From assembly GCF_024273195.1 (NCBI RefSeq), contig NZ_JAMZCU010000003.1:458807-522806 (forward strand): DNA of 64,000 nucleotides, given 5' to 3'. This DNA is from Devosia ureilytica (lineage in GTDB: Bacteria > Pseudomonadota > Alphaproteobacteria > Rhizobiales > Devosiaceae). Position numbers and translations under genes: made by a program. The notes beneath the pieces were generated by a model. It did no database searches. It was not told where the DNA came from and worked only from the letters and a program-made list of their open reading frames with translations. Below, in pieces: positions 9,531-17,495 of this stretch. Every line of letters starts with the position of its first letter. Position 1 is the stretch's first letter.

Positions 9531-9599
9531 CCTCCCTCCCCCTTGTGGGGAGGGTAGCGTCGCTAGACCCGCAGGGTCGTAGCAGAGCTGGGTGGGGGT
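9531..9599 (+). repeat. Dispersed 70-bp hairpin repeat, solitary copy
   Basis: A run of three short hairpins: CCCTCCC/GGGAGGG, TAGCG/CGCTA-like and GACCC/GGGTC, ending in GTAGCAGAGCTGGGTGGGGG. It is the same element that is tandemly repeated at 10.4-12.1 kb, here sitting just before the HAD gene. Confidence 0.85.
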
Positions 9600-9638
9600 A
9601 CTGATCCACCACGGCCTCCGCTTCCTGAAGAGCACCAA

Positions 9639-10346
9639 ATGCCCCGCATCACCACCATCGCCCTCGATGCCGATGACACGCTCTGGCAGAACGAGCAGTT
9701 TTTCCGCCTGACCGAGCAACGCTTTTCCGATCTCTTGCGCGACTATACCGATGCGCCCGACCTCACCGAGCGTCTGATCACCGCCACCGCTCGCAATCTC
9801 CAGTTCTACGGCTTTGGCGCCAAGGGCTTTGCCCTTTCCATGGTCGAAACCGCGCTTGAGGTCACCGAACATCGCGTCCCCGGCACCGTCATTGCCGAAA
9901 TTCTCGCCGCCGGTCGTGAACTGCTCGACTATCCGCTCGAAACCCTGCCTTATGTCGATGCGGCGCTCGAGCACCTGCAGCATCGCTACCGGCTGATCGT
10001 TATCACCAAGGGCGACATTTTCGATCAGGAGCGCAAGCTGGCCGCTTCGGGCCTGGCGGATTATTTCGCCGCCGTCGAAGTCGTGGCCGACAAGACCGAA
10101 GCCGTCTATCGCCGCATTTTCGCCCGCCACACCGAGGGGGCCGAACACACCATCATGGCCGGCAATTCCCTCAAGTCCGACATTCTTCCCGCCATAGCGG
10201 CAGGCGCCTTTGCCGCCCACGTGCCGCACGATCTCACCTGGTCCTACGAGCACGCCGAGGAACCCGCCGATCATCCGCGCTACACCCGCATCGCCCACCT
10301 GGGCGAGCTACAAGCTGCCATCGACCGCCTTGAGGCTTCGAACTAG
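9639..10346 (+). CDS. HAD-superfamily hydrolase (YjjG/phosphoglycolate phosphatase-like)
   Basis: A 235-residue HAD phosphatase, cytosolic, expected to hydrolyse a small phosphomonoester. Motif I is DADDTLW (nucleophile Asp10, acid/base Asp12), motif II VITKG, motif III lysine in the DKTE region and motif IV NSLKSDI. A helical cap of about 80 residues lies between motifs I and II. The substrate cannot be told. The last 50 bp of this gene recur, degenerated, in every unit of the downstream tandem array. Confidence 0.88.
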   Translation: MPRITTIALDADDTLWQNEQFFRLTEQRFSDLLRDYTDAPDLTERLITATARNLQFYGFGAKGFALSMVETALEVTEHRVPGTVIAEILAAGRELLDYPLETLPYVDAALEHLQHRYRLIVITKGDIFDQERKLAASGLADYFAAVEVVADKTEAVYRRIFARHTEGAEHTIMAGNSLKSDILPAIAAGAFAAHVPHDLTWSYEHAEEPADHPRYTRIAHLGELQAAIDRLEASN

Positions 10347-12085
10347 GCGGCCGGCTTATGCACTCAATCTAGGTTTGTCCCTCCCTCCCCCTTGTGGGGA
10401 GGGTAGCGACGCTAGACCCAACGGGTCGTAGCAGAGCTAGGGTGGGGGTGCCGGATTTGCCACCTCACGGGGCCAGGGTCGGTGCCGACGTCCGGCCCCC
10501 GGGCCCCTGCGGCCCCGAACCAGCCTCCCCGCAACCCACTGAACCCGGGTTTGTCCCTCCCTCCCCCCTGTGGGGAGGGTAGCGACGCTAGACCCAACGG
10601 GTCGTAGCAGAGCTAGGGTGGGGGTGCCGGATTTGCCACATCACGGGGCCAGGGTCTGTGCCGACGTCCGGCCCCCGGGCCCCTGCGGCCCCGAACCAGC
10701 CTCCCCGCAACACACTGAACCCGGGTTTGTCCCTCCCTCCCCCCTGTGGGGAGGGTAGCGACGCTAGACCCAACGGGTCGTAGCAGAGCTGGGGTGGGGG
10801 GGGGTGCCGGATTTGCCACCCCCGTAAGAAACCGCCTGGGCGAGCACAAGCCGCCATCGGCCGCCTTGCGGCGCCGAACCAGCCTCCCCGCTACACACTG
10901 AACCCGGGTTCGTCCCTCCCTCCCCCTTGTGGGGAGGGTAGCGACGCTGGACCCAAAGGGTCGTAGCAGAGCTGGGGTGGGGGTGCCGGATGTGCCCCCT
11001 CACGGCGCCAGGGGCGGTGCCCCCGTCCGGCCCCCGCGCCCCTGCGGCGCCGAACCAGCCTCCCCGCTACACACTGCACCCGGGTTCGTCCCCCCCTCCC
11101 CCTTGGGGGGAGGGTAGCGACGCTGGACCCACAGGGTCGTAGCAGAGCTGGGGTGGGGGGGGGTGCATGGAAAGCCACCCCCGTAAGAAACCGCCAGGGC
11201 GAGCTACAGGCCGCCATCAACCGCCTTGAGGCCCCGAACCAGGCTCCCGGCCATATACTGAACCCAGCTCCGTCCCTCCCTCCCCCTTGTGGGGAGGGTA
11301 GCGCCGCTAGACCCAACGGGTCGTAGCAGAGCTGGGGTGGGGGTGCCGGGATTTACCACCGCCCGTAAGACACCGACAGGGCGAGCACCAGGCCGCAAGC
11401 AACCGCCTTGAGGCCCCGAACCAGGCGCCCGGCCATATACTGAACCCAGCTCCGTCCCTCCCTCCCCCGGGTGGGGAGGGTAGCGCCGCTAGACCCAACG
11501 GGTCGTAGCAGAGCTGGGGTGGGGGTGCCGGATTTGCCACCCCCGCAAGAAACCGCCTGGGCGAGCACAAGCCGCCATCGACCGCCTTGAGGCCCCGAAC
11601 CAGCCTCCCCGCTACACACTGAACCCGGGTTTGTCCCTCCCTCCCCCCTGTGGGGAGGGTAGCGACGCTAGACCCAAAGGGTCATAGCAGAGCTGGGGTG
11701 GGGGTACCGGGATCTCCCACCGCCCGTAAGAACCGCCTGGGCGAGCTACAAGCTGCCATCGACCGCCTTGCGGCGCCGAACCAGCCTCCCCGCTACACAC
11801 TGAACCGGGGTTTGTCCCTCCCTCCCCCCTGTGGGGAGGGTAGCGCCGCTGGACCCAACGGGTCGTAGCAGAGCTGGGGTGGGGGTGCCGGATTTGCCAC
11901 CACCGCACGAAACCGCCTGGGCGCGCTACAAGCTGCCATCGACCGCCTTGCGGCGCCGAACCAGCCTCCCCGCTACACACTGACCCGGGGTTTGTCCCTC
12001 CCTCCCCCCGGTGGGGAGGGTAGCGCCGCTGGACCCAACGGGTCGTAGCAGAGCTGGGGTGGGGGTGCCGGATTTGCCACATCGC
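10298..12085 (+). repeat. Tandem array, about ten 178-182-bp units combining the HAD gene 3' end and the 70-bp hairpin repeat
   Basis: The hairpin repeat begins at about 10379, 10557, 10735, 10916, 11094, 11276, 11457, 11636, 11816 and 11996, a spacing of 178-182 bp. Between copies most units carry a degenerate copy of the end of the HAD gene: positions 11736-11770 are identical over 35 nt to 10298-10332 inside the gene. Units two and three carry a diverged linker rich in CGGCCCC instead. Because 180 is divisible by three, long spurious reading frames run through the array on both strands; none has a ribosome site or protein-like composition. Confidence 0.9.
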
Positions 12086-12271
12086 GGGGCCAGGGTATGT
12101 ACCGACGTCCCCAGGCCCTTGTGCCGCCTAAGCGCTGGCGACCCCAACGCCGCTCAAAAATCGCCCTGCACCCCTGTGGCAGCGGGTCGCATGCCCGCAC
12201 CCTCCATTGTTTTCATTGAATAAATCTCAACCACATGCACCAGCCGCATGGCTGGCATAACTTTAGTCGGA

Positions 12272-12300
12272 TTGGCGAACCGGGTGACCACCCCTATATG
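12272..12300 (+). promoter_or_regulatory. Predicted promoter of small RNA 1
   Basis: TTGGCG at 12272-12277 and TATATG at 12295-12300, exactly 17 bp apart. The predicted start of transcription is about 12307, just before the first hairpin. Confidence 0.6.
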
Positions 12301-12306
12301 CGCCTC

Positions 12307-12421
12307 ATCACAGCGGGTGTTTTCTCCTCCCTCCCTTGCGCCCGCTGCGTTCCCTCCTGACAGATCCTTGATCTGTCCCCCTTAGGGCTCCGCTCTCCCC
12401 TCGAGCGGGGCCTTTCTTTTT
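12307..12421 (+). ncRNA. Predicted small RNA 1 (pyrimidine-rich loop, about 115 nt)
   Basis: Bounded by the promoter above and a terminator. It folds as hairpin 1, CAGCGGG (12311-12317) with CCCGCTG (12341-12347), whose large loop holds CCTCCCTCCC, complementary to a ribosome binding site. Hairpin 2 is GACAGATC/GATCTGTC around 12359-12377, followed by the terminator hairpin. It resembles the alphaproteobacterial anti-Shine-Dalgarno small RNAs in general design but differs from the two neighbouring RNAs. Strand is set by the T-run of the terminator. Confidence 0.65.
12386..12421 (+). terminator. Terminator of small RNA 1
   Basis: 10-bp stem GGCTCCGCTC/GAGCGGGGCC (one wobble), 7-nt loop, then TTTCTTTTT. 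Confidence 0.8.
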
Positions 12422-12478
12422 GTTCTCCGGCATAACCGTCCCCTGCAAAAGCGCATAGCTGGCATGCCGCTTCTGGGA

Positions 12479-12507
12479 TTGTCTATCAAACCGGTAGAGT
12501 TCATATA
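12479..12507 (+). promoter_or_regulatory. Predicted promoter of small RNA 2
   Basis: TTGTCT at 12479-12484 and CATATA at 12502-12507 with 17 bp between; an alternative -10, TATATG, lies 2 bp further. Predicted start near 12514. Confidence 0.5.
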
Positions 12508-12513
12508 TGTCCT

Positions 12514-12708
12514 CGTTGCTGAGGCGCGCTCCGATCTCCTCCTCCCTTCGGACCCCGTATCGCAACACCGGACTAAGGATCATCTCCTCCTCCCTTGATC
12601 CAAGGTCCATGGCAGAGCGGCATACTCCTCCTCCCTTGCTCTCTGCCCCACTTTCGATTTGGCTTCGGCCCAGTCATCAGGCCCCATCCTCGGATGGGGC
12701 CTCTTTTT
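12514..12708 (+). ncRNA. Predicted small RNA 2, cuckoo-type with three CCUCCUCCC hairpins
   Basis: About 195 nt. Three successive hairpins each expose the identical nonamer CCTCCTCCC: stem TCCGA/TCGGA (motif 12538-12546), stem GGATCA/TGATCC (motif 12586-12594) and stem GGCAGAG/CTCTGCC (motif 12627-12635). A conserved tail (12649-12680) and a strong terminator follow. CCUCCUCCC in hairpin loops is the hallmark of the alphaproteobacterial cuckoo/CcsR small RNA family, Hfq-dependent stress RNAs. Known members mostly show two such loops; three here is notable. Paralogous to small RNA 3 through the tail. Confidence 0.75.
12680..12708 (+). terminator. Terminator of small RNA 2
   Basis: Perfect 9-bp stem GGCCCCATC/GATGGGGCC closed by a CTCG tetraloop, followed by TCTTTTTT. 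Confidence 0.9.
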
Positions 12709-12727
12709 TGCCCAAGAGCGCTTCTAG

Positions 12728-12750
12728 CAAAAGTGGCAACGGTTTTGCGG
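12728..12750 (+). repeat. Short dispersed inverted repeat (GCAAAA/TTTTGC type)
   Basis: GCAAAA and TTTTGC flank a GTGGCAACGG core. The same core occurs twice as a 60-bp tandem duplication at 17,226-17,345, so this is a small repeat family of the chromosome. Confidence 0.6.
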
Positions 12751-12773
12751 TTCAGAGCGCGACAAAACAAAGA

Positions 12774-12818
12774 CCTAGAGCATTTCAGCGTTTCAGCTAA
12801 ACGGTGAAATGCTCTAGG
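12774..12818 (+). repeat. Long palindrome between small RNAs 2 and 3
   Basis: Perfect 14-bp arms CCTAGAGCATTTCA (12774-12787) and TGAAATGCTCTAGG (12805-12818), with an inner CGTTT/AAACG stem. No T-run follows. It looks like a dispersed extragenic palindrome of the Hyphomicrobiales GAGCATTTC type. Confidence 0.75.
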
Positions 12819-12906
12819 CGCAACCTGTCACCAGCCTGTCGGTTTGCCTATTTGTTGGACAGATTGTCGCTGTGCCTAATGCATAGCAGTTATGACGACC
12901 CATGCA

Positions 12907-12935
12907 TTGCTGACCATCCGGTCAAAACCTATATT
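12907..12935 (+). promoter_or_regulatory. Predicted promoter of small RNA 3
   Basis: TTGCTG at 12907-12912 and TATATT at 12930-12935, spacer 17 bp. Predicted start near 12942. Confidence 0.6.
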
Positions 12936-12941
12936 GGCTTT

Positions 12942-13138
12942 GTCGCTGGTGAAGCCGCTCCGTATCCTCCTCCCTCGGACCCGCTTCTTGCGACACCGGA
13001 TCGAAACCGCATCCTCCTCCCGCGGCGACGATCCACCGGTCTGGTGCAAATCCTCCTCCCTTGCATCCGGGCCATCACTTGCGATTTGGCTTCGGCCCTA
13101 TCATCAGGCTCCAACTTCGGTTGGAGCCTCTTTTTTTT
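12942..13138 (+). ncRNA. Predicted small RNA 3, cuckoo-type with three CCUCCUCCC hairpins
   Basis: About 197 nt, nearly the size of small RNA 2. The nonamer CCTCCTCCC occurs at 12966-12974, 13013-13021 and 13052-13060. The second sits in a CCGC/GCGG hairpin and the third in a TGCAA/TTGCA hairpin; the first is bracketed by TCCG/CGGA. The tail GATTTGGCTTCGGCC...TCATCAGGC (13083-13109) matches small RNA 2 at 12656-12682, showing that the two arose by duplication, while the stems have changed with compensating bases. Confidence 0.76.
13107..13138 (+). terminator. Terminator of small RNA 3
   Basis: Perfect 9-bp stem GGCTCCAAC/GTTGGAGCC with a TTCG tetraloop and TCTTTTTTTT. Confidence 0.92.
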
Positions 13139-13218
13139 GCCATGATGTCCCCCGGCCGCGGCCCAATAGGCGCGGCAATGCTCATCGAATCTGCATGGCA
13201 GCATTTCCAATTGCGCGT

Positions 13219-13247
13219 TTGCGTGGCCAATGGCGGCGTCGGATAAT
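13219..13247 (+). promoter_or_regulatory. Predicted promoter of candidate small RNA 4
   Basis: TTGCGT at 13219-13224 and GATAAT at 13242-13247, 17-bp spacer. Confidence 0.5.
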
Positions 13248-13253
13248 GATTTC

Positions 13254-13348
13254 AACGACGGCACTCGTGGTGGCCGTCCCTCCAAGGTCAGCGGCTTCGG
13301 CCAAAGACCTCATGGCCCCGCCCATCCCCTCGGGCGGGGTCTTTTTTT
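13254..13348 (+). ncRNA. Candidate small RNA 4 (about 95 nt)
   Basis: Lies between a plausible promoter and a strong plus-strand terminator and contains no reading frame of note. An ACGGC/GCCGT hairpin is followed by the single-stranded stretch CCCTCCAAGG, which resembles but does not match the nonamer of its neighbours. The neighbouring protein gene is convergent (minus strand), so the terminator cannot belong to it. No known RNA family was recognised. Confidence 0.45.
13316..13348 (+). terminator. Terminator of candidate small RNA 4
   Basis: 8-bp stem CCCCGCCC/GGGCGGGG, 8-nt loop, then TCTTTTTTT. Confidence 0.85.
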
Positions 13349-13373
13349 GGCCTACGCCAGAAAACGCTGCGGT

Positions 13374-14597
<1,224 letters not shown>

Positions 14598-14656
14598 CTA
14601 TGGGCATGGGTTTTATCGGCCAGATCGGGAACTGCGAAGCGGTTTTTGCAGCCTGG

Positions 14657-15070
14657 CTAGATGCCAATGCCCGCGGTACTGCGCAGGACCACGCCTTGCA
14701 CCCGCCAACCCTCGTCGCGCTCGTCGGCCAATTGATAGATTGCCTCCCAAACGCGTCCGTCCGCATCCACGAACTCCACCTCCTGCACCACGGCGCCGGG
14801 CGCGACCGCGCGAAAAGCCCCGAAACTATGAGAACGCGAGCTTGCGATTGGCCCGTAGCCGGACCGCGTCACGTCATCCACGAATTTCTGCGGGTCTTGA
14901 TAGGCGGCCCGGAACCCGGCCCCGGCAAACCCGAGCGCGGCAATGCCATCGCCGCTGCGCAGCGCCTCGATCTGCCCCGTCACCGTTTCGCGCCAAGGCG
15001 TTTCATTGTCCTGCGCCGCCACTGGCACCAACATCAGAACACTCAGAACCATCATCCAGAATAAACGCAT
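14657..15070 (-). CDS. Exported DUF4864 protein
   Basis: 137 residues with a short N-terminal signal peptide (MRLFWMMVLSVLMLVPVAAQ). The mature part has the DUF4864 pattern: W near the start of a helix, IEALRSGDGIAALGFAG, then FVDDVTRSGYGPIASSRSHSFG and VWEAIYQLADERDEGWRVQGVVL, an NTF2-like cup fold. Function is unknown for the family. It is 80 bp downstream of the aminotransferase start in the minus direction of an independent unit. Confidence 0.78.
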   Translation of the reverse strand: MRLFWMMVLSVLMLVPVAAQDNETPWRETVTGQIEALRSGDGIAALGFAGAGFRAAYQDPQKFVDDVTRSGYGPIASSRSHSFGAFRAVAPGAVVQEVEFVDADGRVWEAIYQLADERDEGWRVQGVVLRSTAGIGI

Positions 15071-15217
15071 AGCTCGGCCTCCTCGGCATGGGGCGCTCAG
15101 GCGCCCGCCACAGTTCTGCCCTCAAATGGTCCCGTCCTGTCCCCCTTCGCTTCACAGTCGAACCGCTTTTGCGTGATTTTGTGACAGCATCGGAAACGAG
15201 GATACGACGTCGATCCC

Positions 15218-15517
15218 ATGCACATATCTACGTCCCCCAAGCGCAAAAGTTTCAGGTTTATGGCCGTTCTGGGCACATTTGGTGTCCTACTGGCTGCAAC
15301 CGGAGCGCTCATTCTTGGCGTGTCGCCGGCCCAGGCTGCCAATTTTGCCAATCAGCCCGATACCCAGATTGCGGTCTTCATGGTGCCCCTGACCCTTTTG
15401 GTTCTTGTCCTGCTTTTCGAGGTGGCGCGCTTTGCCTGGCGCGGCGCCCTTCCTGCCAAAACGCCCGCCCGCTCCCCGCGGCCCACTGACTGGGCCAGGC
15501 CGGCCGGCGGCCGTTGA
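15218..15517 (+). CDS. Small membrane protein of unknown function
   Basis: 99 residues with two predicted membrane segments, about residues 14-36 and 51-70, and a proline-rich basic tail. No family was recognised. The gene is supported as real by its own strong terminator 34 bp after the stop and by being the only open frame in the gap. A weaker possibility is that translation starts at the internal ATG at residue 15. Confidence 0.55.
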   Translation: MHISTSPKRKSFRFMAVLGTFGVLLAATGALILGVSPAQAANFANQPDTQIAVFMVPLTLLVLVLLFEVARFAWRGALPAKTPARSPRPTDWARPAGGR

Positions 15518-15550
15518 GTCCAGGCACTTTTTGACCCCCGACGACCCACT

Positions 15551-15578
15551 GGCCGGCGCTTGCGTCGGCCTTCTTTTT
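15551..15578 (+). terminator. Terminator of the small membrane protein gene
   Basis: 8-bp stem GGCCGGCG/CGTCGGCC (one wobble), CTTG loop, then TTCTTTTT. Confidence 0.8.
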
Positions 15579-15647
15579 GACCTTGTGCCTATTGCGGAGC
15601 CTTGGGGGCGGGTTCACACTGGGCTCGCCTATCAGGAGGACTGACCC

Positions 15648-16076
15648 ATGCATGTCGATACCATCCTGCAGACCAAGGGTGTCGCCGTTCACACCCTTTC
15701 CAAGTCCGGCACGCTGGCCGATGCCGTTGCCCTGCTCAATGCCCACAATATCGGCGCCGTCGTGATCGTTGAGGACAAGGGCCGCATTGTCGGCATTCTC
15801 TCTGAGCGCGACATCGTCCGCCAGCTCGGCAAGAGCCCCACTGGCGCCCTCTCGCTCTCCATTGCCGATTGCATGACCAAGGATGTCGTCACCGCCGAGC
15901 GCACCACCACCATTGACGACGTTATGGAACGCATGACCCGGCGGCGCATCCGCCACATGCCCATTGCTGACGATGGCGTGCTCGTGGGCATTATTTCCAT
16001 CGGCGACGTGGTCAAACTCAAGATTGCCGAAGTCGAGCACGAGGCCGAAGCCCTGCGCGAATATATCTCGAGCTGA
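15648..16076 (+). CDS. CBS-pair domain protein
   Basis: 142 residues made almost entirely of two CBS motifs (about 8-62 and 75-130), a nucleotide-sensing module. The blocks NIGAVVIVEDKGRIVGILSERDIVR and RRIRHMPIADDGVLVGIISIGDVVK are classic. Stand-alone CBS proteins of this length usually bind adenine nucleotides or NAD and modulate a partner, which cannot be named here. AGGAGG lies 5-10 nt upstream of the ATG. Convergent with the following GNAT gene, 5 bp apart. Confidence 0.9.
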   Translation: MHVDTILQTKGVAVHTLSKSGTLADAVALLNAHNIGAVVIVEDKGRIVGILSERDIVRQLGKSPTGALSLSIADCMTKDVVTAERTTTIDDVMERMTRRRIRHMPIADDGVLVGIISIGDVVKLKIAEVEHEAEALREYISS

Positions 16077-16081
16077 ACGCC

Positions 16082-16468
16082 TTACTGATCGAGCCGCATC
16101 AGGCCGGCCGCCGTCGGGCCAAATCCGCACGCACGGTAAAACCCCTCCAGATGCGGCTCGAAGTCGACGTGCAGCCAGTGTACCCCCTGGTTTCTGGCAA
16201 TTTCGGCGGCCCGACGCACCAGCGCTGACGCAATGCCTTGCCGCCGATAGTCCGGGTCCACCCCCGTATCGAGAATGAAGGCGTGCACACCCCCGTCCCA
16301 GGCCAGGTTGACGAACCCGACCAGCCTCTCGCCGTCGATAGCCGCCACATGTGCCAGGCTTCGCTCGAGCACGGCAGCGTAATTGCCCGGCGGTGGGTCC
16401 CCCCAGGCTCGACGCCAGAATGTCTCCAGCACGTCTGCTTGGGGGAATGGATTTATGCGCAATTCCAT
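16082..16468 (-). CDS. GNAT-family N-acetyltransferase
   Basis: About 128 residues, one GNAT domain. The acetyl-CoA-binding loop is VDPDYRRQGIASALVRRA, followed by HVDFEPHLEGFYRACGF. The acceptor is unknown. The frame is open to a GTG at 16480; the ATG at 16468 (MELRINPF) fits the usual domain start, but neither has a strong ribosome site. Confidence 0.8.
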   Translation of the reverse strand: MELRINPFPQADVLETFWRRAWGDPPPGNYAAVLERSLAHVAAIDGERLVGFVNLAWDGGVHAFILDTGVDPDYRRQGIASALVRRAAEIARNQGVHWLHVDFEPHLEGFYRACGFGPTAAGLMRLDQ

Positions 16469-16593
16469 CATCTCAGCCACATTACCAAACTCTCCAAATC
16501 TTCATCCCATCGCAAGGTCGTGAAGAGCTTGCCATCGCTAGGGTCGTCGTCATGCCGGTTACCGGCGATATCCCATGCAAAGGATGAACGACC

Positions 16594-17220
16594 ATGAAAA
16601 CCATTTCCACCTCTGCCATCGTGGCGCTGATGACGGCCACCATTGGCCTTGGCGCTTTGGCACCGACTCTGGCCCAGGAAACAGCGCCCGCGACCCAGTC
16701 TCAGCCAGCCGACACCAATCCTGCCGAACACGGCTTCCGCCATGGCGGTGGCATGCGCCAGGGCAGTATGGGCGGCGGCATGGGGGGCGGCATGGGCGGT
16801 TTCCTGAACATTGAGCGCGGCGCCGAAGCCATCGAGATCGCCATTGTGCGTCTCACCCACGCCATCGATCTCACCGATGAACAGTCCGTGCTGCTCGAAG
16901 ACCTCAAGTCCGATGCTCTCGCCGCTGCTGCCGCATTTGAGACGGCAACCGATGGCCTGCGCCCAACACCGCCCGCCGAGGGTGAAACGGCCGAGCGTCC
17001 CGACATGTCCGAGCGCTTCGGCAATCGCATCGCCATCCAGTCGGCACAGCTGGCTGCCCTTGAAGCCGTTCAGCCTGCTTTTGCAGCCTTCTTCGACAGC
17101 CTCACCGACGAGCAGCTGGCCGAGCTGATGCCGGAGCACGGCGAACGCGCCGCCGGGATGGGCAAGCACGGCGGTGGCCAGCACGGCGGCCAGCACCCCA
17201 TGGGTCCGGGCAACCGTTAA
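16594..17220 (+). CDS. Periplasmic Spy/CpxP-like LTXXQ protein
   Basis: 208 residues: signal peptide to about residue 27, a His/Gly/Met-rich linker (HGGGMRQGSMGGGMGGGMGG), then a helical region with two LTxxQ-type repeats (IDLTDEQSVLLEDL and DSLTDEQLAELM), the hallmark of Spy/CpxP envelope chaperones. The C-terminus is again His/Gly-rich, which could bind metal. It probably protects periplasmic proteins from aggregation. A terminator lies 200 bp downstream, beyond a 60-bp tandem duplication. Confidence 0.83.
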   Translation: MKTISTSAIVALMTATIGLGALAPTLAQETAPATQSQPADTNPAEHGFRHGGGMRQGSMGGGMGGGMGGFLNIERGAEAIEIAIVRLTHAIDLTDEQSVLLEDLKSDALAAAAAFETATDGLRPTPPAEGETAERPDMSERFGNRIAIQSAQLAALEAVQPAFAAFFDSLTDEQLAELMPEHGERAAGMGKHGGGQHGGQHPMGPGNR

Positions 17221-17225
17221 GCCGA

Positions 17226-17345
17226 GGGCCGCCAGCAAAAGTGGTGGCCGGTTTTGCGCCCGGCGGCCCGACCCAGGCATCAACCGGGCCGCCAGCAAAA
17301 GTGGTGGCCGGTTTTGCATCCGGCGGCCCGACCCAAAGACCAACC
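17226..17345 (+). repeat. 60-bp tandem duplication containing the GCAAAA/TTTTGC element
   Basis: Two copies, 17226-17285 and 17286-17345, in register over 60 bp with only a few differences near the end of each unit. Each contains an inverted repeat GCAAAA...TTTTGC. A single diverged copy of the core occurs at 12,728. Confidence 0.9.
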
Positions 17346-17415
17346 GGACCGGCCATCCTTCGTTGGCGGTCCGCTCAGCGGTGCCCACATGACCCTGTTG
17401 GCCTCGGCACCGCCG

Positions 17416-17450
17416 AACCCCGGCTCTCAACAGCCGGGGTTTGCTTTTGC
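17416..17450 (+). terminator. Rho-independent terminator
   Basis: 10-bp stem AACCCCGGCT/AGCCGGGGTT with a 6-nt loop, then TTTGCTTTT. It probably ends the Spy-like transcript. Confidence 0.8.
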
Positions 17451-17495
17451 CCGTGTCTGGACTACGAAATGGAGAACATTTCCGGCGGGCCCTTC

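Noticed and set aside
10298-12085. CRISPR array
   Set aside because: Units are about 180 bp and wholly repeated with no unique spacers; no cas genes in the window.
10394-12147. Several 60-156-codon frames with repeated MGRVATLDP-like sequence
   Set aside because: They are readings of the 180-bp array, whose period is a multiple of three; no ribosome sites, no coding composition.
12308-12610. Minus-strand 100-codon frame across small RNAs 1 and 2, with GGAGGAGATG-type ribosome site at its internal ATG
   Set aside because: The ribosome-site-like sequence is the complement of the CCTCCTCCC motif, which recurs in hairpin loops; promoters, compensating stems and terminator T-runs are all on the plus strand. 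The translation is Arg/Gly-rich and runs through the terminator hairpin.
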